From Dendrobium chrysotoxum (taxonomy: Eukaryota; Streptophyta; Magnoliopsida; Asparagales; Orchidaceae), in assembly GCA_019925795.1 (NCBI GenBank), contig CM034314.1, positions 24,111,774 through 24,175,773 on the forward strand: a DNA stretch of 64,000 nucleotides. Reading direction: 5' to 3'. Positions 12,103 to 24,500 of the stretch are shown here, in pieces. The notes below the pieces were generated by a model that worked only from the letters and a program-made list of their open reading frames with translations, searched no databases and had not been told where the DNA came from. How positions within the stretch are numbered: the stretch's first letter is position 1; the number at the start of each line of letters is the position of its first letter. The translations under genes were made by a program, and so were the position numbers.

Positions 12103-13260
12103 AGTATATGAGTAATGAAGTCAAGTACTCCATTCCTGGGGATACCCAACCCTTTTCCGTGCATGAGGTCTTTATTTACGATGATGCTGAGCATTACATA
12201 CCTCGTAAGAAGAGTAAACCTCATTCTGCCCAGTCACCAGTGATACCTGCCAGTACTGTATAGGGTCCTGTACAGCTACTGCGTGAGGTCCATCACAGGT
12301 TAGTATTGAGGCAGATACCTCCACTGCAGATCCTATTAGATCTCCTTTCCAGTTTGCAGTTGGGCATGATGTTCCCCCTAGTAGAGATAGGGGAGAGCGA
12401 GGTAGAGGTAGAGGCAGAGGGTCGACTCGCCCGCCGCAAAACTACGACACTCAAATTCCTCCTCCCTCATATCTTTACACTTCTCCTTTTACATCGAGTC
12501 CGACTCCTCTGATGATGAGATGATTGTTGTCCCTCATCGCCCAGCTCCCTCGCCAGCCCCGGATTTCACTGATTATAGTTCACTACCTACTTTTTATAGG
12601 TACTTGATACCCGAGGGCGGTTTGGTTATTGACAATGGCTCAGACGAGGAGGTAGACCCCCGACGTCAGACTACTAGTCAACAACCCATTTCCCACCAGA
12701 TACGCGGGATAAGAGTTAAGGAGTCTCACCAGAAGTCTTTGGTTACCCCCTCCACTAGTGATGGTGGTGCACTACAGGTTAGGGGTCGCCCTTCGCCTCC
12801 TCTATACAAAACCTTTGTGCCACCATGAGCTAGTGAGTGTGCCTCGTTATCCTATGGTGTAGGTGCCCCACTGGGTCCTGAGAGTCAAGGTTCAACGGAG
12901 ACCACTATGGATAACAAGGTCACAACTGCCCCTCATTATTTTTCCCCTTTTGTGGAAGGCTGTGTAGAGCGGGGAGCAGTTATCTCTACTTGGTCAGATG
13001 AACAAGCTCTACGACAGGCTCTTATTTGGCGAACCGATATGCCCCAAATCAAGCAGGGCTTAGGTTATGTTGAGCAGAGCTCACCTAACCACGCTAACAT
13101 TCGAGCTGTTTCCCACTCATATTCGATTATTTCTCCTTACCAATAAAGAAGACCCGGATAAAGACTAGGATGGAGTACTTGATGCTCCTCGAGAGTTTGA
13201 AGATGGCATCACTTCTGCCATAGACAAACTGTGCGAGGTAAACTTAGGCATTGAATCAGA
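12103..13260 (+). pseudogene. Protease-RT linker, copy 1
   Basis: A long connecting segment. It holds an RGRGRGRG-type basic stretch near 12400, a Pro/Ser-rich part (12520-12828), and a conserved stretch at 12907-13146 that lies ahead of reverse transcriptase. Stops at about 12258 (TAG), 12285 (TGA) and 12826 (TGA) fit C-to-T changes. No known domain was recognised and no intron is evident. Confidence 0.45.
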
Positions 13261-14757
13261 TCTTAGACCTATTTTTTATAGTGTCTTGTTATCTGACTCA
13301 GAGGCTCAAGAATACATCGAGCTACTCTCAGAGTTTAGAGATTGCTTTTCCTGGAACTACACCAAGATGCCTGGTCTAAACCCAGATGTAGCAGTCCACA
13401 AATTAGCCATTAGCCTGATGCAGTCCCTATTAAACAAGCACCTCGCAGGATGAGGTTGGAGATAGAACAACAGGTGATCGCTGAAACTAAGAAGCTTATA
13501 GAGGCCAGTTTCATTCGTGAAGAGAATTACCCTACTTGGCTTGCCAATATTATTCCAGTCTGGAAGAAGAACGGGCAAATTCATGTCTGTATCGATTTTT
13601 TGTGATTTAATAAGGCATGTCCTAAGGATGATTTTTCTCTTCCTATCCCCGAGCTTATGGTGGATATAGCATCATCCCATAGCATTTTGTCCTTCATAGA
13701 TGGTTCATCTGGTTATAACAGATAAAGATGAACCCTGAGGAGAAGAAGTTTACTGTATTTCACACATCTATAGGTGTATTTGCTACAAGGTGATGCCCTT
13801 TGGTCTCAAGAAATGTCGGGGCCACCTATCAACGTGCTATGACTATTATCTTTGATGAGATGATACACGAGCAAGTTGAATGCTATATGGATGTTCTCGT
13901 GGTCAAAAGCAAAGGTCCGTGGAGATCACCTTCGAGATCTACGAATCATTTTTGAATGCCTACGCAAATATGATTTAAAAATGAACCCTTTAAATGCGCA
14001 TTTGAAGTTAGTGCAGGAAAGTTCCTAGGGTTTATAGTCGCTACCGTGGCATTGAGATTGATCTTTTCATGATCAAAGCCATAGTAGATCTAAAATCGCC
14101 TAAAAGCCTTACCCAGCTAAGGTCTTTTCAAGGAAAGCTTGCCTTCCTGCAGAGATTTATCTCTAATTTATCTGAGCTAGGTGTCACCCCTTTGCTGCAC
14201 TAGCAAGAAGGATGCCGCTTTCACTGGGATGAGCATTGTCAGGAGACTTCGAGAGTGTAAGCGCTACCTGATGAACCCCCCTGTTTTAAGCTGCACCCAT
14301 CTATGGAGACCGTTAATTCTCTATACTACGGCCTTGAGCTGAATCCTTGGAGTGCACTATTGGATCAAGAGAATAAGGAAGACAAGAGAGAATGCCTTGT
14401 ACTACCTCACGTAGATGCGATTGATACCCACAGAGATGAGTTACCCATCGATGAAAGAATGTTTAGCTTTGATCTTCGCCGTACAGAAGCTTAGACATTA
14501 TATGCTTTTTCACATAAAGTCAACCTGATCTCTCGAGTCAACCCCTTGCAGTATCTGATGACATGGTCCGACCCTCTCAGGTCATCTGGCATGTTGGTTC
14601 TATGATCCTACTACAGTTTGATTTCACTTTTATCCCTCAGCAGGCCAATCAAAGGACAGACTCTAGTGATTTTGTTGCCGCTCACCCGATTCCTGCAGAT
14701 CTCCCCCACTCAATGATGAGCTACCTAGACGAGTTAACCATGAGTGTGGATGAGTAG
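13261..14757 (+). pseudogene. pol: Reverse transcriptase-RNase H, copy 1 (many frameshifts)
   Basis: This aligns base for base with the open 488-codon RT-RNase H stretch at 33718-35184. It contains more than a dozen single-base insertions or deletions, for example near 13410, 13600, 13722, 13782, 13808, 13993, 14030, 14175 and 14205. Fragments of the RT palm and the FGLK motif can be read in shifting frames, and the YMDD-box region has a substitution (GAT to GTT at the second Asp, near 13893). The indels are mostly in homopolymers and much denser than in flanking sequence. They may be consensus errors rather than true mutations. Confidence 0.8.
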
Positions 14758-15480
14758 GAGTCCCCTACTTGGGCGTTCTACTTTGATGGTGCGTCATCCG
14801 TTAAGGCCTTGAGCCCGAGTGAACACTCCTATAGTTAGGGTAGGTCTGGGCCTATTTTCATATCCCCCTGAAGGTCACACTCTGAGATATTCCTATAATC
14901 TTTTAGAACCTCGTACCAACAATGAAGCTGAGTACGAAGCTCTAATTTTAGGACTAGAGTTGGCCATTCAGATGAATGTCATGCGGGTGACGATCTTTGG
15001 AGACTCACAACTGATTATAAATCAAGTAGCTGGAGTCTATAAAGTACTTAAACCTGAGCTCTTGCCCTATCACAACAAAGCAATGGAGCTCTTGTCGTTC
15101 GATTTCGGAAGTGACCTTAGCTAAAATCCTGAGATCTGCTAATGGCAAGGCAGATGCATTAATTAAAGTTAGCAAAGAAACTGGCTGACACAACTGGCCA
15201 ACCCACTATCTATCGTTGTCCAGTGCTGTCAAGCCCTTGCCCTGTAGACTTGTCTTCTCCCGATCAGACCCTCACAGTGTTCTCAGTTGAGGAAGAGTCA
15301 GATTGGAGAGTACCCTTTATAGAGTATTTGAAGCAAGGCAGGCTTCCAGATGATAGATCCCTTGCTGCTCAGATCAGAATGATGAGCTCTATCATTTCAC
15401 TTATATGAACGACACCTTATATCGATGCTCTTCTTGACCAAATGTGTTGCGTTGCCTCAACCATGAGGAGACTCGCAAGG
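14758..15480 (+). pseudogene. pol: Second (archaeal-like) RNase H, copy 1
   Basis: The Tat/Ogre branch carries an extra RNase H between the ordinary RNase H and integrase. The catalytic settings FYFDGA, TNNEAEYEAL and FGDSQL are visible, but indels near 14822, 14868, 15095 and 15165 break the frame. The linker to integrase (to 15480) is also shifted. Copy 2 holds the same region in an open frame. Confidence 0.75.
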
Positions 15481-16552
15481 TCATGAGTTAGATACATGGA
15501 AGGTTTTTATGGTGCTCATCAATACGGACCAAAAATTAAAGCCAGAATTAAACGCCTTGGTTACTGTTGGCCGACTATGATCCGTAATTCCATGGAGCAC
15601 GCTAGAAAGTGCCACCAGTGCCAATTTCATGGCACGGTGATTCACCAACCCCCTAATCCGCCGCACCCTACTGTATCATCTTAGCCATTCGAGGGTTGGG
15701 GCACGGATGTAGTGGTCCTATTGACCCTCCTTCCTCTAAGAGTCATAGATTTATTTTAGCTGCCACTGATTACTTCTCTAAGTGGGCAGAGGTTGTGCCA
15801 CATAAGGAAGTCAAGTAAGAAGATGTGATGCGTTTCTTTCGTGATCATATTGTCTATTACTTTGGTATCCCGTGCCGTATCATTTTAGATAACGGCCGTC
15901 GTTTAGAAGCACCAAGATTACTAGATTTGCCCGCCACCGTAACATCAATTGGCAATACTCTTCGATTTACTATCACAAGGCCAATGGCTTGGCGGAGGCA
16001 TTCAACAAAACTCTCGTGTAATTAATAAGAAAAATCTTAGTTGCAAATAAGTGAGAGTGGCACGATAGACTTCCCGAGGCACTATGGGCTTATAGGACTA
16101 CATACCGTACTCCTACCCAGTCTACCCCATATGTTTTGGCCTTCAGGGTCGAGGCCATCCTCCCACTTGAGGTCGAGCTCCCCTCGTTGCGTGGCAGTCA
16201 GCCACAATCTTTCCCATAAAGATAACACCTGACTACGGATGGAAGAGCTTGATGGTTTAGAAGAGCTTTGCCTACATGCTTATCAGAACCTCAAACTATA
16301 CCAGGCCCAGATGGCTCGATCACATGATCACCTTGTCCGACCCGGCGCTTTCTGGGTTGGCGAGTTGGTCCTTATTTTGCGTAGACCTATCATTTCACTC
16401 CGTCACCGAAGTGGTAAGTTCGAGCCTATCTGGGAAGGCCCCTTCATTGTAGAGCAAGTCTATGAAGGTGGTTCCTACCTACTCATTGATGCTAATGGTG
16501 TTCACCCTATGCCTGTCATCAACAGACAGCGCTTAAAAAGTACTATGCCTGA
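15481..16552 (+). pseudogene. pol: Integrase, copy 1
   Basis: It would insert element DNA into the genome. The N-terminal H2C2 zinc-binding part (histidines near 15497-15520, CHQC at 15609-15620), the core with LDNG and NGLAEAF, and the C-terminal part beginning MEELDGLEEL (16239) are present but lie in different frames. One missing G in the first catalytic segment near 15710 is shared with copy 2; several more indels are private to this copy. The stop expected after KKYYA is out of frame because one A is missing near 16536, so the local frame runs on to 16664. The CAA codon at 16455 is a TAA in copy 2. Confidence 0.8.
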
Positions 16553-17572
16553 GTTTGCTCTTCAGAAAGGGGGGGTCTCTCTACCGCCTGTAAATACTCC
16601 TCTGTATATGCACCCCCTTTCGAGGGGCTTCTTCACTTCTCGGCAGCCTGTGTGGCCACGATGATTTTTCCTCTACCACACAACATTTGTTATGAGAAGT
16701 ATGAAGCTATCCTTAGGGGGTGGTGAGGTGAGATGATATGATTCGTGCACTACCATAAACTCTAGTCTCTATCATCTCCCTTATATCAACTCTTCTAGAC
16801 CAGATCTTGACCTATATTAGTCCAAATAAAAATCCAAGTTCTATCTTCAATATGATGGGGTCTTTAAATTCAACGTGCAAAATTTCTAAAAGAAAAATTA
16901 ATCTAAGAAAAGTCTGAGAGTTTGAAATACAAAGTAAATTTTTGAGGGAATTTTTCCTTAGAAAGTACATGACTTATTTTTCCTAATGAAAAATTTACTC
17001 CTGTCTTCTTTAGAAAGTGAAGTAATTGGTGGGTTGACTCCTCTAAGCGCTTGAAGAAAAAGTACAATGATTCAAAAAAAAATATGTGCCTTCTCTCTCA
17101 TCTCTCGCTTGGGATGATTTCATTTTTTGAACTAAAATTTATATAAATTGAAATTAGATTTAGAGATGAATATTTTTCCAGTCATCTTGTAGTTTTCTAT
17201 CTCATAGGCGTCATTCGCGTGCTAATGAATCTACCTCATAATTTTCTTATTCAAGTTGTTCATTCTTATCATAGGATTGGTTTGCTTCATAGATTTTTTC
17301 TCCTGGCACGAGAGAGTGAGAGTGAGTTTCTTCTCTTATGTTTGGAGGATAATCTTACAACTGAGAAAGTTTTCTTTTAGGGATTTGAAAGGGAGCCAAT
17401 TACAAAATAAAAGATACACAAAAGTGTATCAAATAATAAAAAGATGCGCAGTGTGCCAAAAATTAAAGATACACAAAGTGTATCAAAAGTAAAAAATATA
17501 CGCAAAATGTGCCACAAAGTTAAAGATGCACAAAGTGCATCAAGTAATTAAAAGATGCGCAGTACGCCAAAC
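16553..17572 (+). other. 3' non-coding start of element A copy 1, ending in a hairpin minisatellite
   Basis: No gene. AT-rich sequence follows the integrase and matches 36978-37991. It ends in a 55-57 bp tandem repeat (units starting 17410, 17465 and 17522). Each unit holds a small inverted repeat: GATACAC/GTGTATC in the first two and GATGCAC/GTGCATC in the third. The assembled sequence stops inside this repeat at 17572. Confidence 0.7.
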
Positions 17573-18072
17573 NNNNNNNNNNNNNNNNNNNNNNNNNNNN
17601 NNNNNNNNNNNNNNNNNNNNNNNNNNNNNNNNNNNNNNNNNNNNNNNNNNNNNNNNNNNNNNNNNNNNNNNNNNNNNNNNNNNNNNNNNNNNNNNNNNNN
17701 NNNNNNNNNNNNNNNNNNNNNNNNNNNNNNNNNNNNNNNNNNNNNNNNNNNNNNNNNNNNNNNNNNNNNNNNNNNNNNNNNNNNNNNNNNNNNNNNNNNN
17801 NNNNNNNNNNNNNNNNNNNNNNNNNNNNNNNNNNNNNNNNNNNNNNNNNNNNNNNNNNNNNNNNNNNNNNNNNNNNNNNNNNNNNNNNNNNNNNNNNNNN
17901 NNNNNNNNNNNNNNNNNNNNNNNNNNNNNNNNNNNNNNNNNNNNNNNNNNNNNNNNNNNNNNNNNNNNNNNNNNNNNNNNNNNNNNNNNNNNNNNNNNNN
18001 NNNNNNNNNNNNNNNNNNNNNNNNNNNNNNNNNNNNNNNNNNNNNNNNNNNNNNNNNNNNNNNNNNNNNNNN
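17573..18072. other. Assembly gap of exactly 500 N
   Basis: There are 500 consecutive N. A round number usually marks a gap of unknown size placed by scaffolding. Sequence on the left is element A just after integrase; sequence on the right is a different element's integrase. All open frames crossing it are artefacts. Confidence 0.98.
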
Positions 18073-19258
18073 ACACAAGTCAGGAAAAGAGCGTTACGAT
18101 ATGTGTTTGTCAATGATAAGCTATATTGATGAGCCTTTGATCAAATATGGCTGACGTGCCTGGGGATCAATGAAGCTGATAGAGTTGTGGCAGAAGTTCA
18201 CGAAGGACTCTGTGGAGCACATCAATCAGGTCTCAAATGATAGCTAAAATTAAGAGGATGGGTTATTATTGGCCTACAATGATGAGAGATTGTATTGACT
18301 ATGCTAGGAGGTGTCATGAGTGCCAAATCCACGGTGATGTTATACATCAACCACCAAATCCGCTGCACCTAACAGTAGCATCCTAGCAATTCGTGTGTTG
18401 GGGTATAGATATAATCGAACCAATAGATCCACTGTTATTGGCCGGACACCGCTTCATACTGGTAGCAACAGACTATTTTTTAAATGGGCAGAAGCGGCTC
18501 CATTTAAAGAAGTCACGTCTAAACATGTGATTAACTTCTTCACCCATAATGTCGTCTACAAATTCGATGAACCACGCCACGTGATCTCAGATAATGGAAC
18601 AGCATTCAAAAGCACTAAAATTTATAAGTTCATTGAGCGACATAAAATCGATTGGCAATACTCGTCATTATACAATCCAAGTGCAAATGGTCTGGCAAAG
18701 GCCTTTTAACAAGACACTGGTGAAATTGTTAAAGAAGATCCTCCAAGAACAAAAGATGGTGGCATACGAAGATGGTAGAAGCGTTATGGGCATACCGTAC
18801 AACCTACAAGATGCCAACCAAAGCCACTCCCTATTTATTATGTGTTTGGAGTTGAAGCAGTGTTGCCACTAGAGATCGAACTACCATAACTTCGAGTTGC
18901 CATCCAATATGACCTCGCTCAAGAGCAAAATGCTCGCCTGAGAATGGAGGAGCTCGATGCGCTCGAGGAAGTCAGGTTACAAGCCCAACAAAATCTAGAG
19001 ATTTATCAAGTAAGGATGGCAAAATCCTTTAGCTGAATGGTGTGACATCGATCATTTCAAGAAGGGGAATTGGTCCTAGTGCTGAGAAGGCCAATCATCC
19101 CTGACCAAAAAATTTGTGGTAAATTTGTATCCAATATGGAGGGCCCCTTTGTTATCGAGAAAGTTTATCAGGGAGGAGCCTATTAGTTGATTGATCTAGA
19201 GGGCCAAAGACCTATGCCGCCGATCAATGGTTGGTACCTAAAGAAATACCATGCATAA
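18073..19258 (+). pseudogene. pol: Integrase end of element B (Tat-like), catalytic Glu lost
   Basis: The sequence to the right of the gap encodes the H2C2 part (HEGLCGAHQSG, then CHECQIHG) and the integrase core of a second, different Tat-like element. The core Asp of SDNG is at 18590-18592. Exactly 36 codons later the expected Glu is Lys (AAG at 18698-18700, context NGLAKAF), so the D-D-35-E triad is broken. A frameshift follows at once, and others lie near 18395-18450 and 18790. The C-terminal part ends with KKYHA and a stop at 19256-19258. The rest of the polyprotein is missing in the gap or the sequence before it. Confidence 0.85.
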
Positions 19259-21583
19259 GGATAATGATGTACTTAAAGTATTCTGTACTTCGAATGCACC
19301 CACTAACATGTGTATGACCCCCATATTTTGAAATTCTCTTGTAATACAAGAATGCATTAAAAAAATCAGGGGTATTTCAAATATTTATTATGGTCGACAT
19401 CACGCCGTATGCCGAGATCCCCGAATAAATATTTAAAATCTCAAAAGTTCTAAATTTATCCCAAACAAAACAACTCGCCTTGTGCGATAGAGAGTATCTG
19501 AGCATTTATTTAGGTTAACATCGTGCTTCGTGTTAAGATTCCTAAGTAAATACTTAAAATCCTAAAATTCCAAATTTACTAGCATAAAATCTTCCTGTCA
19601 GACAGGGGGCATTTTAAATATTTATTCAGGTCGACATCATTTTGCATGCCAAATTTCCTGAATAAATATTTAAAATATCGAAAGTCCAAATTCTTTCTAC
19701 CCTAAAAATCCCCCTACGAGGCAAATGATATTTAAAATATTTATTTGGGTTGACATTGTACTACGTGTTGAGATCCCTAAGTGAATATCTAAAATTTAAA
19801 AATCTAAATTTATCCCGTATCTAAATCTCCCCACGAAACGGGGAGTACTCAAATATTTATTTGGGTTGGCATCGTGCTACACACCGAAATCCCAAAAAAA
19901 AATATTCAAAATCATCAAGTCTTATTTTTCTTCGAGTAAGGATACAAAGAATTCCATTGTTAACACATGCGTAGGTGATTTTCCTGAAAGTTCAAGACAC
20001 CATTCTCCTCCAGTGTATCAAGATTTCAAAAGTCAAGAAAGAGACTTTTATAACTACACGCTCCAACAAATCGAGTCGGAAAAGCTTGAAGTTTTCCAAC
20101 AGCCTGAAGCTTAAGGTTCAGATGGGTGTAAGAGGCTAGATCCAACACGCCTAAATATGGCCGGATCGCTGGCAACTCCGTCTACTCAGCACGCCAGAAA
20201 TAAGGCCTTAGTAGCGGAACCCCCACTTCATCAACCCGTTAGTAGGGAATGTAGGAAGGATGAAGGCTAATTTGACTCGACGAGTTCTAGTAGTCGTAGT
20301 CCACAAGACTCTCCTAATTGACCAGAGAATTAAAGTTCCAGTAGGAAGGAGAAGTCGTGAGCAACTACTAAACATTCGTAGGCTCCAAATCTTTAACCAC
20401 CGGGGGCTCCAAATCTACTAACTTCAGTAAATCAGTATTGGGAAGCACATTTCCCGTAGCTTAAGTCTGAAACCTGAATGGGTAAAAGGCCGGATCCAAC
20501 ACGCCCAAATATGGCCAGATCACTGGCAGCTCCGTCTACTCAACACCCCATAACAAAGGCCGCAGTAGAGGAACCCTCATTTCAATAACCTGAAGACGAA
20601 GAGCTATCAAATCCTAGCTTGCCTTATCTGATGAACTCAAGTGACTCAGATTAAAGTCTCCTCAATTGGTTAAGGATCAAGATACTACATGTATTTGATA
20701 CTATCAACCAAATCCAAAATATGCAAACTTTCGGTCAAGTCCCCAAAATTTGAGCTAAAGCTATGACCACTAGCTCCAACCAGTGGCTAAGGAAACAACG
20801 CTCACAACTACCCTCAGAGACAGAGGGCATTTTAAATATTTATTTGGGTTGACATCGTGCTACGTGCTGAGATCTCCAAATAAATATTTAAAATCTCAAA
20901 ATGCCAAATTTATCCTTTTTAATTTCTCCTTATAAGATAAGGGCATTTTAAAATATTTATTCGGGTTGACATCGCGCTACATGCCGAGATCCCCAAATAA
21001 ATATTTAAAATCTTCAACACAAATATCTCTTCACGTACAGAAGGATATAGCAACTTTTGCTATCAATATATATACAGATGATCTTCTTGAAAGTTTGAGA
21101 CACCATTCCTTCCAGTGTATTAAGATTTCAAAAGTCAGAAAAGAGATCTTTGTGACTACACACTTTAACAACTCGAGCCAAAAAAGCTTGAAGTTTTTCG
21201 ATAGAAGCTTAAGGTTTAGATGGGTATAAGAGGTTGGATCCAACAAGCCTAAATATGGCCGGATCGCTGCTAGCTCCGTCTACTCAACACACTAGAAAAA
21301 AGGCCGTAGTATCGGAAACCCCACTTCGTCAACCCGTTAGTAGGGACTATAGGAAGTATGAAAGCTAATTCAACTCGACAAGCTCAAATGATCGTAGTCT
21401 ATCAAACTCTCCTAATTGACTGGAGAATTAAAGTTCTAGTGGAAATGAGGGGTCTCAAGCAACTACCGAATGAGCGTAGGCTCTAAATCTTCAACCACCG
21501 AGGACTCCAAATCTATCAACTTCAATAAATTCAGTATTTGAAAGCACATTTCTCATAGCTCAAGTCTGAAGCCTGAATGGGTG
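19259..21583 (+). repeat. Element B 3' non-coding region with ~120-bp hairpin repeats
   Basis: No gene. Five units start near 19372, 19493, 19611, 19730 and 19850 (period about 120 bp), and two more near 20829 and 20945. Each has an AT-rich arm, a loop of about 26 bases containing GACATCG-type sequence, and the reverse complement of the arm. The best are 19611-19630 with 19657-19676 (20 of 20 pairs) and 20829-20847 with 20876-20894 (19 of 19). A larger repeat of about 1.1 kb relates 19850-20130 to 20945-21240. Confidence 0.8.
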
Positions 21584-24500
21584 TGTTGACCTTATTTTAG
21601 ATAAGACCCAGGCCTTGGGTCAACCTGGTTAATCAGGTCAACCCAGGTTGACCCTTTAGGCATAGATGGGCCCATTCAAGCCTAAATCATATCCTAGCCT
21701 ATTCTGACCCACTCCTTAGCTCCACCCAACCTTGCTTGACCCTAATTGACTAGGTTGACCAAGTCAACCCTTGACTTGGTCAACCCAAGTCTTAATGGGT
21801 CAATTTTGACCCATTTAAGCCTTTTAAACCTATTTAAAGCCATTGGATCCTTTCCTAATCTATTAAAATCTCAAACCACGGCCTAAGCACTCTATTTTCC
21901 CTCCTAATCAATCCCTAACTCAATCCTAGCCGTCCAACTTAGGTTTAGAGCTATATATAGGAGCCTTAGGGTTGTTTTGAAGGGGATCTTGCTCTTACTC
22001 TAGACCTAGACACTCCCAAGCCTTGAGATTTGGCATACGAGCTCCCTAGGTCTTCCTCCACCCTTCCCAAGTTAAACCCTGCCGGTTAAGCCCGCCGGCG
22101 GCGATCTTTCCGACGAACCGAGACAAAACTCCTTCCTAGACAAATACCAGCCGATCCAAGACGAATCAAGAATCGAGTTCAACTAGGGAAATATAATATG
22201 GACAATCTACAAGCTCAACAAGCCCAAGATCACCCGAATCCACCGTGTGGATTAGGTATAATCCTTAACCCTAATTAGATACACTTAGGGTTAATTAATA
22301 TAGTCATTAGTGCGTTTTAATCCAAGAGAATTATACCACACGAATGCTCTTCATGTGTATAGTCTAGGGTTAAAATTTCATGTAATTTGATCGAGTAAAT
22401 CAATCAATCGAGGCGTTTTATCGTTTTGGCTCTCGGGTTAGGTCTCTGCCCGTCAAAGACCGATCATGACCGTTGATCTCATGATCAACGGTTAGGATCA
22501 CGTTGTTCCGCGGTTCGGATCGACCGCGTATTCGAATCCCACAGTCACTTCGCCTGTATGGCTTCATCTCAGCCGTCCACTCTAACCGCGAGGAGATCCG
22601 ACGGCTGCAGGATCACGCCGTCGTTTTAAGTGGAGTGGCCGTCGATTTTTTTTATTATTATTTTATAAAAAAAATTTTTTTTTTTATTTTAAAAATATTT
22701 TAAAAAAAAATTAGAAAATTATATTTTAAAATTTCATAATTATTTAAATAATAATATTATTATCATATTAGTTTTTTTTAATTGTTTTGATAATGTTATT
22801 ATTATATTAATAATATTATTATTATTGTTATTATTATAATATTATTATTCTATTAATATTAACATTATATTAATAATGATATCACTATGATTAATATTAT
22901 TATTATCATATTAATATTATTATTATATTAATAATATTATTATTATGTTTATAATATTATTATTTTTATATTAATATTATTATTATATTAATAATATTAT
23001 TATTTTGTTAATATTATTATTATTATATTGATAATAGTAATATTATGTCAATATTATAATAATGATAATTATGTTAATAATAATTATTATTATATTAATA
23101 TTATATAATAATAATAATAATATTATTCTGTTAATATTATTATTATTATACTAATATCATCATTATATTAATAATTACTATTTTGTTTTAAATTATTTTC
23201 AATATTATTTAAATTATTTAAATTTCTAATTAATTAATAATTAATGTAAATTTTTTTTAATTCATAATAATTATTTTTTTTATTATTATTTTTCTTTTAA
23301 AATTTTAGTCCTATTTTCTATATTTTATTTATTAATTTATAAATTTTTTTTTAAATTATTTTTAATTAATTAATTATTTAATTAATTAAATAATTTAAAA
23401 ATCTTTCTTTTCTTTTTGATTAAAATTTATTATTGTATCTTAAATTATTTTAAAATTTTCAAAAACTTTTAATTCCTAATTTAATTTAATTTAATAATTA
23501 TTTTTTAATTATTAATTATTTTAAAATATTTTAAAATTATTTTTTATTTCTTTAAACTTATAAAATTCATAACTAATTCATTTTAAATCGAATTTCGATG
23601 TATAATTCCTCGTTCTTTTCAGAAAAATGTTAATTTTAATTTAAAAATACTTTCTGTGTCTGATTCTATCTTCTCTGGGTATTTTCTTTATTACTTTGCT
23701 ATTTAATTATTTGAATATTATTTAATTAATATAATTAATTATTTTAAAATAAAAATTATTTTTAAAACCCCTTAGTAGCTGGTAGGCCTCCCATGTCTAT
23801 GAATTGAATTAATTTCAACTAGTTTATCTTTTAACCTATATTATTATATATTTATAATATTTATGTATTTTAAAACTTATTTTAAAATTAAATATTATTT
23901 AAATCTCCTAATTTTGGGAGGTCCACCTCTTGTGAAATTTTAAACTTAGGACCTACGTGTGAGCAGTATTCATGTGGGAGGAGGATTAGTGGATGATTGT
24001 GTCCCAATCATTCACTAATCATTAGGTTTCTTTACTTAGTACTTTCGTAGTCCTTGCATATGTAGGTTGCACAAGCACATAGCCTAGGCTCTCCTAGATC
24101 TAAGGAATTGATTGGTGTATCTATATTTGCTGCATTTACCCTCTATGTTATGCCTAAGGGTTAGTTACTTCATTTTATTCCTATGTAATGTAGTGACACC
24201 TTAAGGACAACAATTAAGGACCGTCTAGCGAACTTAGAATATTTCTAGGAGCTATGATAGATCCCAGATTACTGTGAAACTTTAAACACTCGTGCTTAGT
24301 GACATCTAGAACCCCCTAGAATTTTTTAGGAATTTTTTGGTCTCTTTAAAACACTTAATTAGCAAACCCTAATCTACCCGTTAATTAAGCCTTAGAAACT
24401 TTAGAAAAATCTAATAAATCCATTTTAAATCATAAAAATACCCATAATACCTCAAACTCTCCAAAATCTAGTCCCCAACCTTAGATAATTAGGGCCTTTT

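Larger units (their letters stand above)
1061..17572 (+). mobile_element. Tat-lineage Ty3/gypsy LTR retrotransposon, element A copy 1 (cut by assembly gap)
   Basis: The order is LTR, long leader, gag, protease, reverse transcriptase, RNase H, a second RNase H and integrase, which is the Tat/Ogre/Retand arrangement. The left boundary begins TGTTGACC, the same terminus found at 21584 and 41625. The right end is lost in the 500-N gap, which starts inside a short tandem repeat. Coding capacity is destroyed by many in-frame stops and by frameshifts. Between about 13.1 and 16.1 kb there are many extra single-base indels relative to copy 2. Class and lineage are well supported by domain order; family name and species are not determined. 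Confidence 0.9.
18073..21583 (+). mobile_element. Element B: Tat-like LTR retrotransposon remnant
   Basis: It comprises an integrase fragment and a long repeat-rich 3' non-coding region, interrupted at 21583/21584 by element A copy 2. Its LTRs are not visible. The part from 20524 on is duplicated at 1-1060, which predicts that sequence like 18073-20523 lies left of the window if the large repeat extends that way. Confidence 0.7.

Noticed and set aside
17520..18154. Open frames of 176-199 codons across the gap
   Set aside because: They consist almost wholly of unknown residues from N bases and are artefacts.
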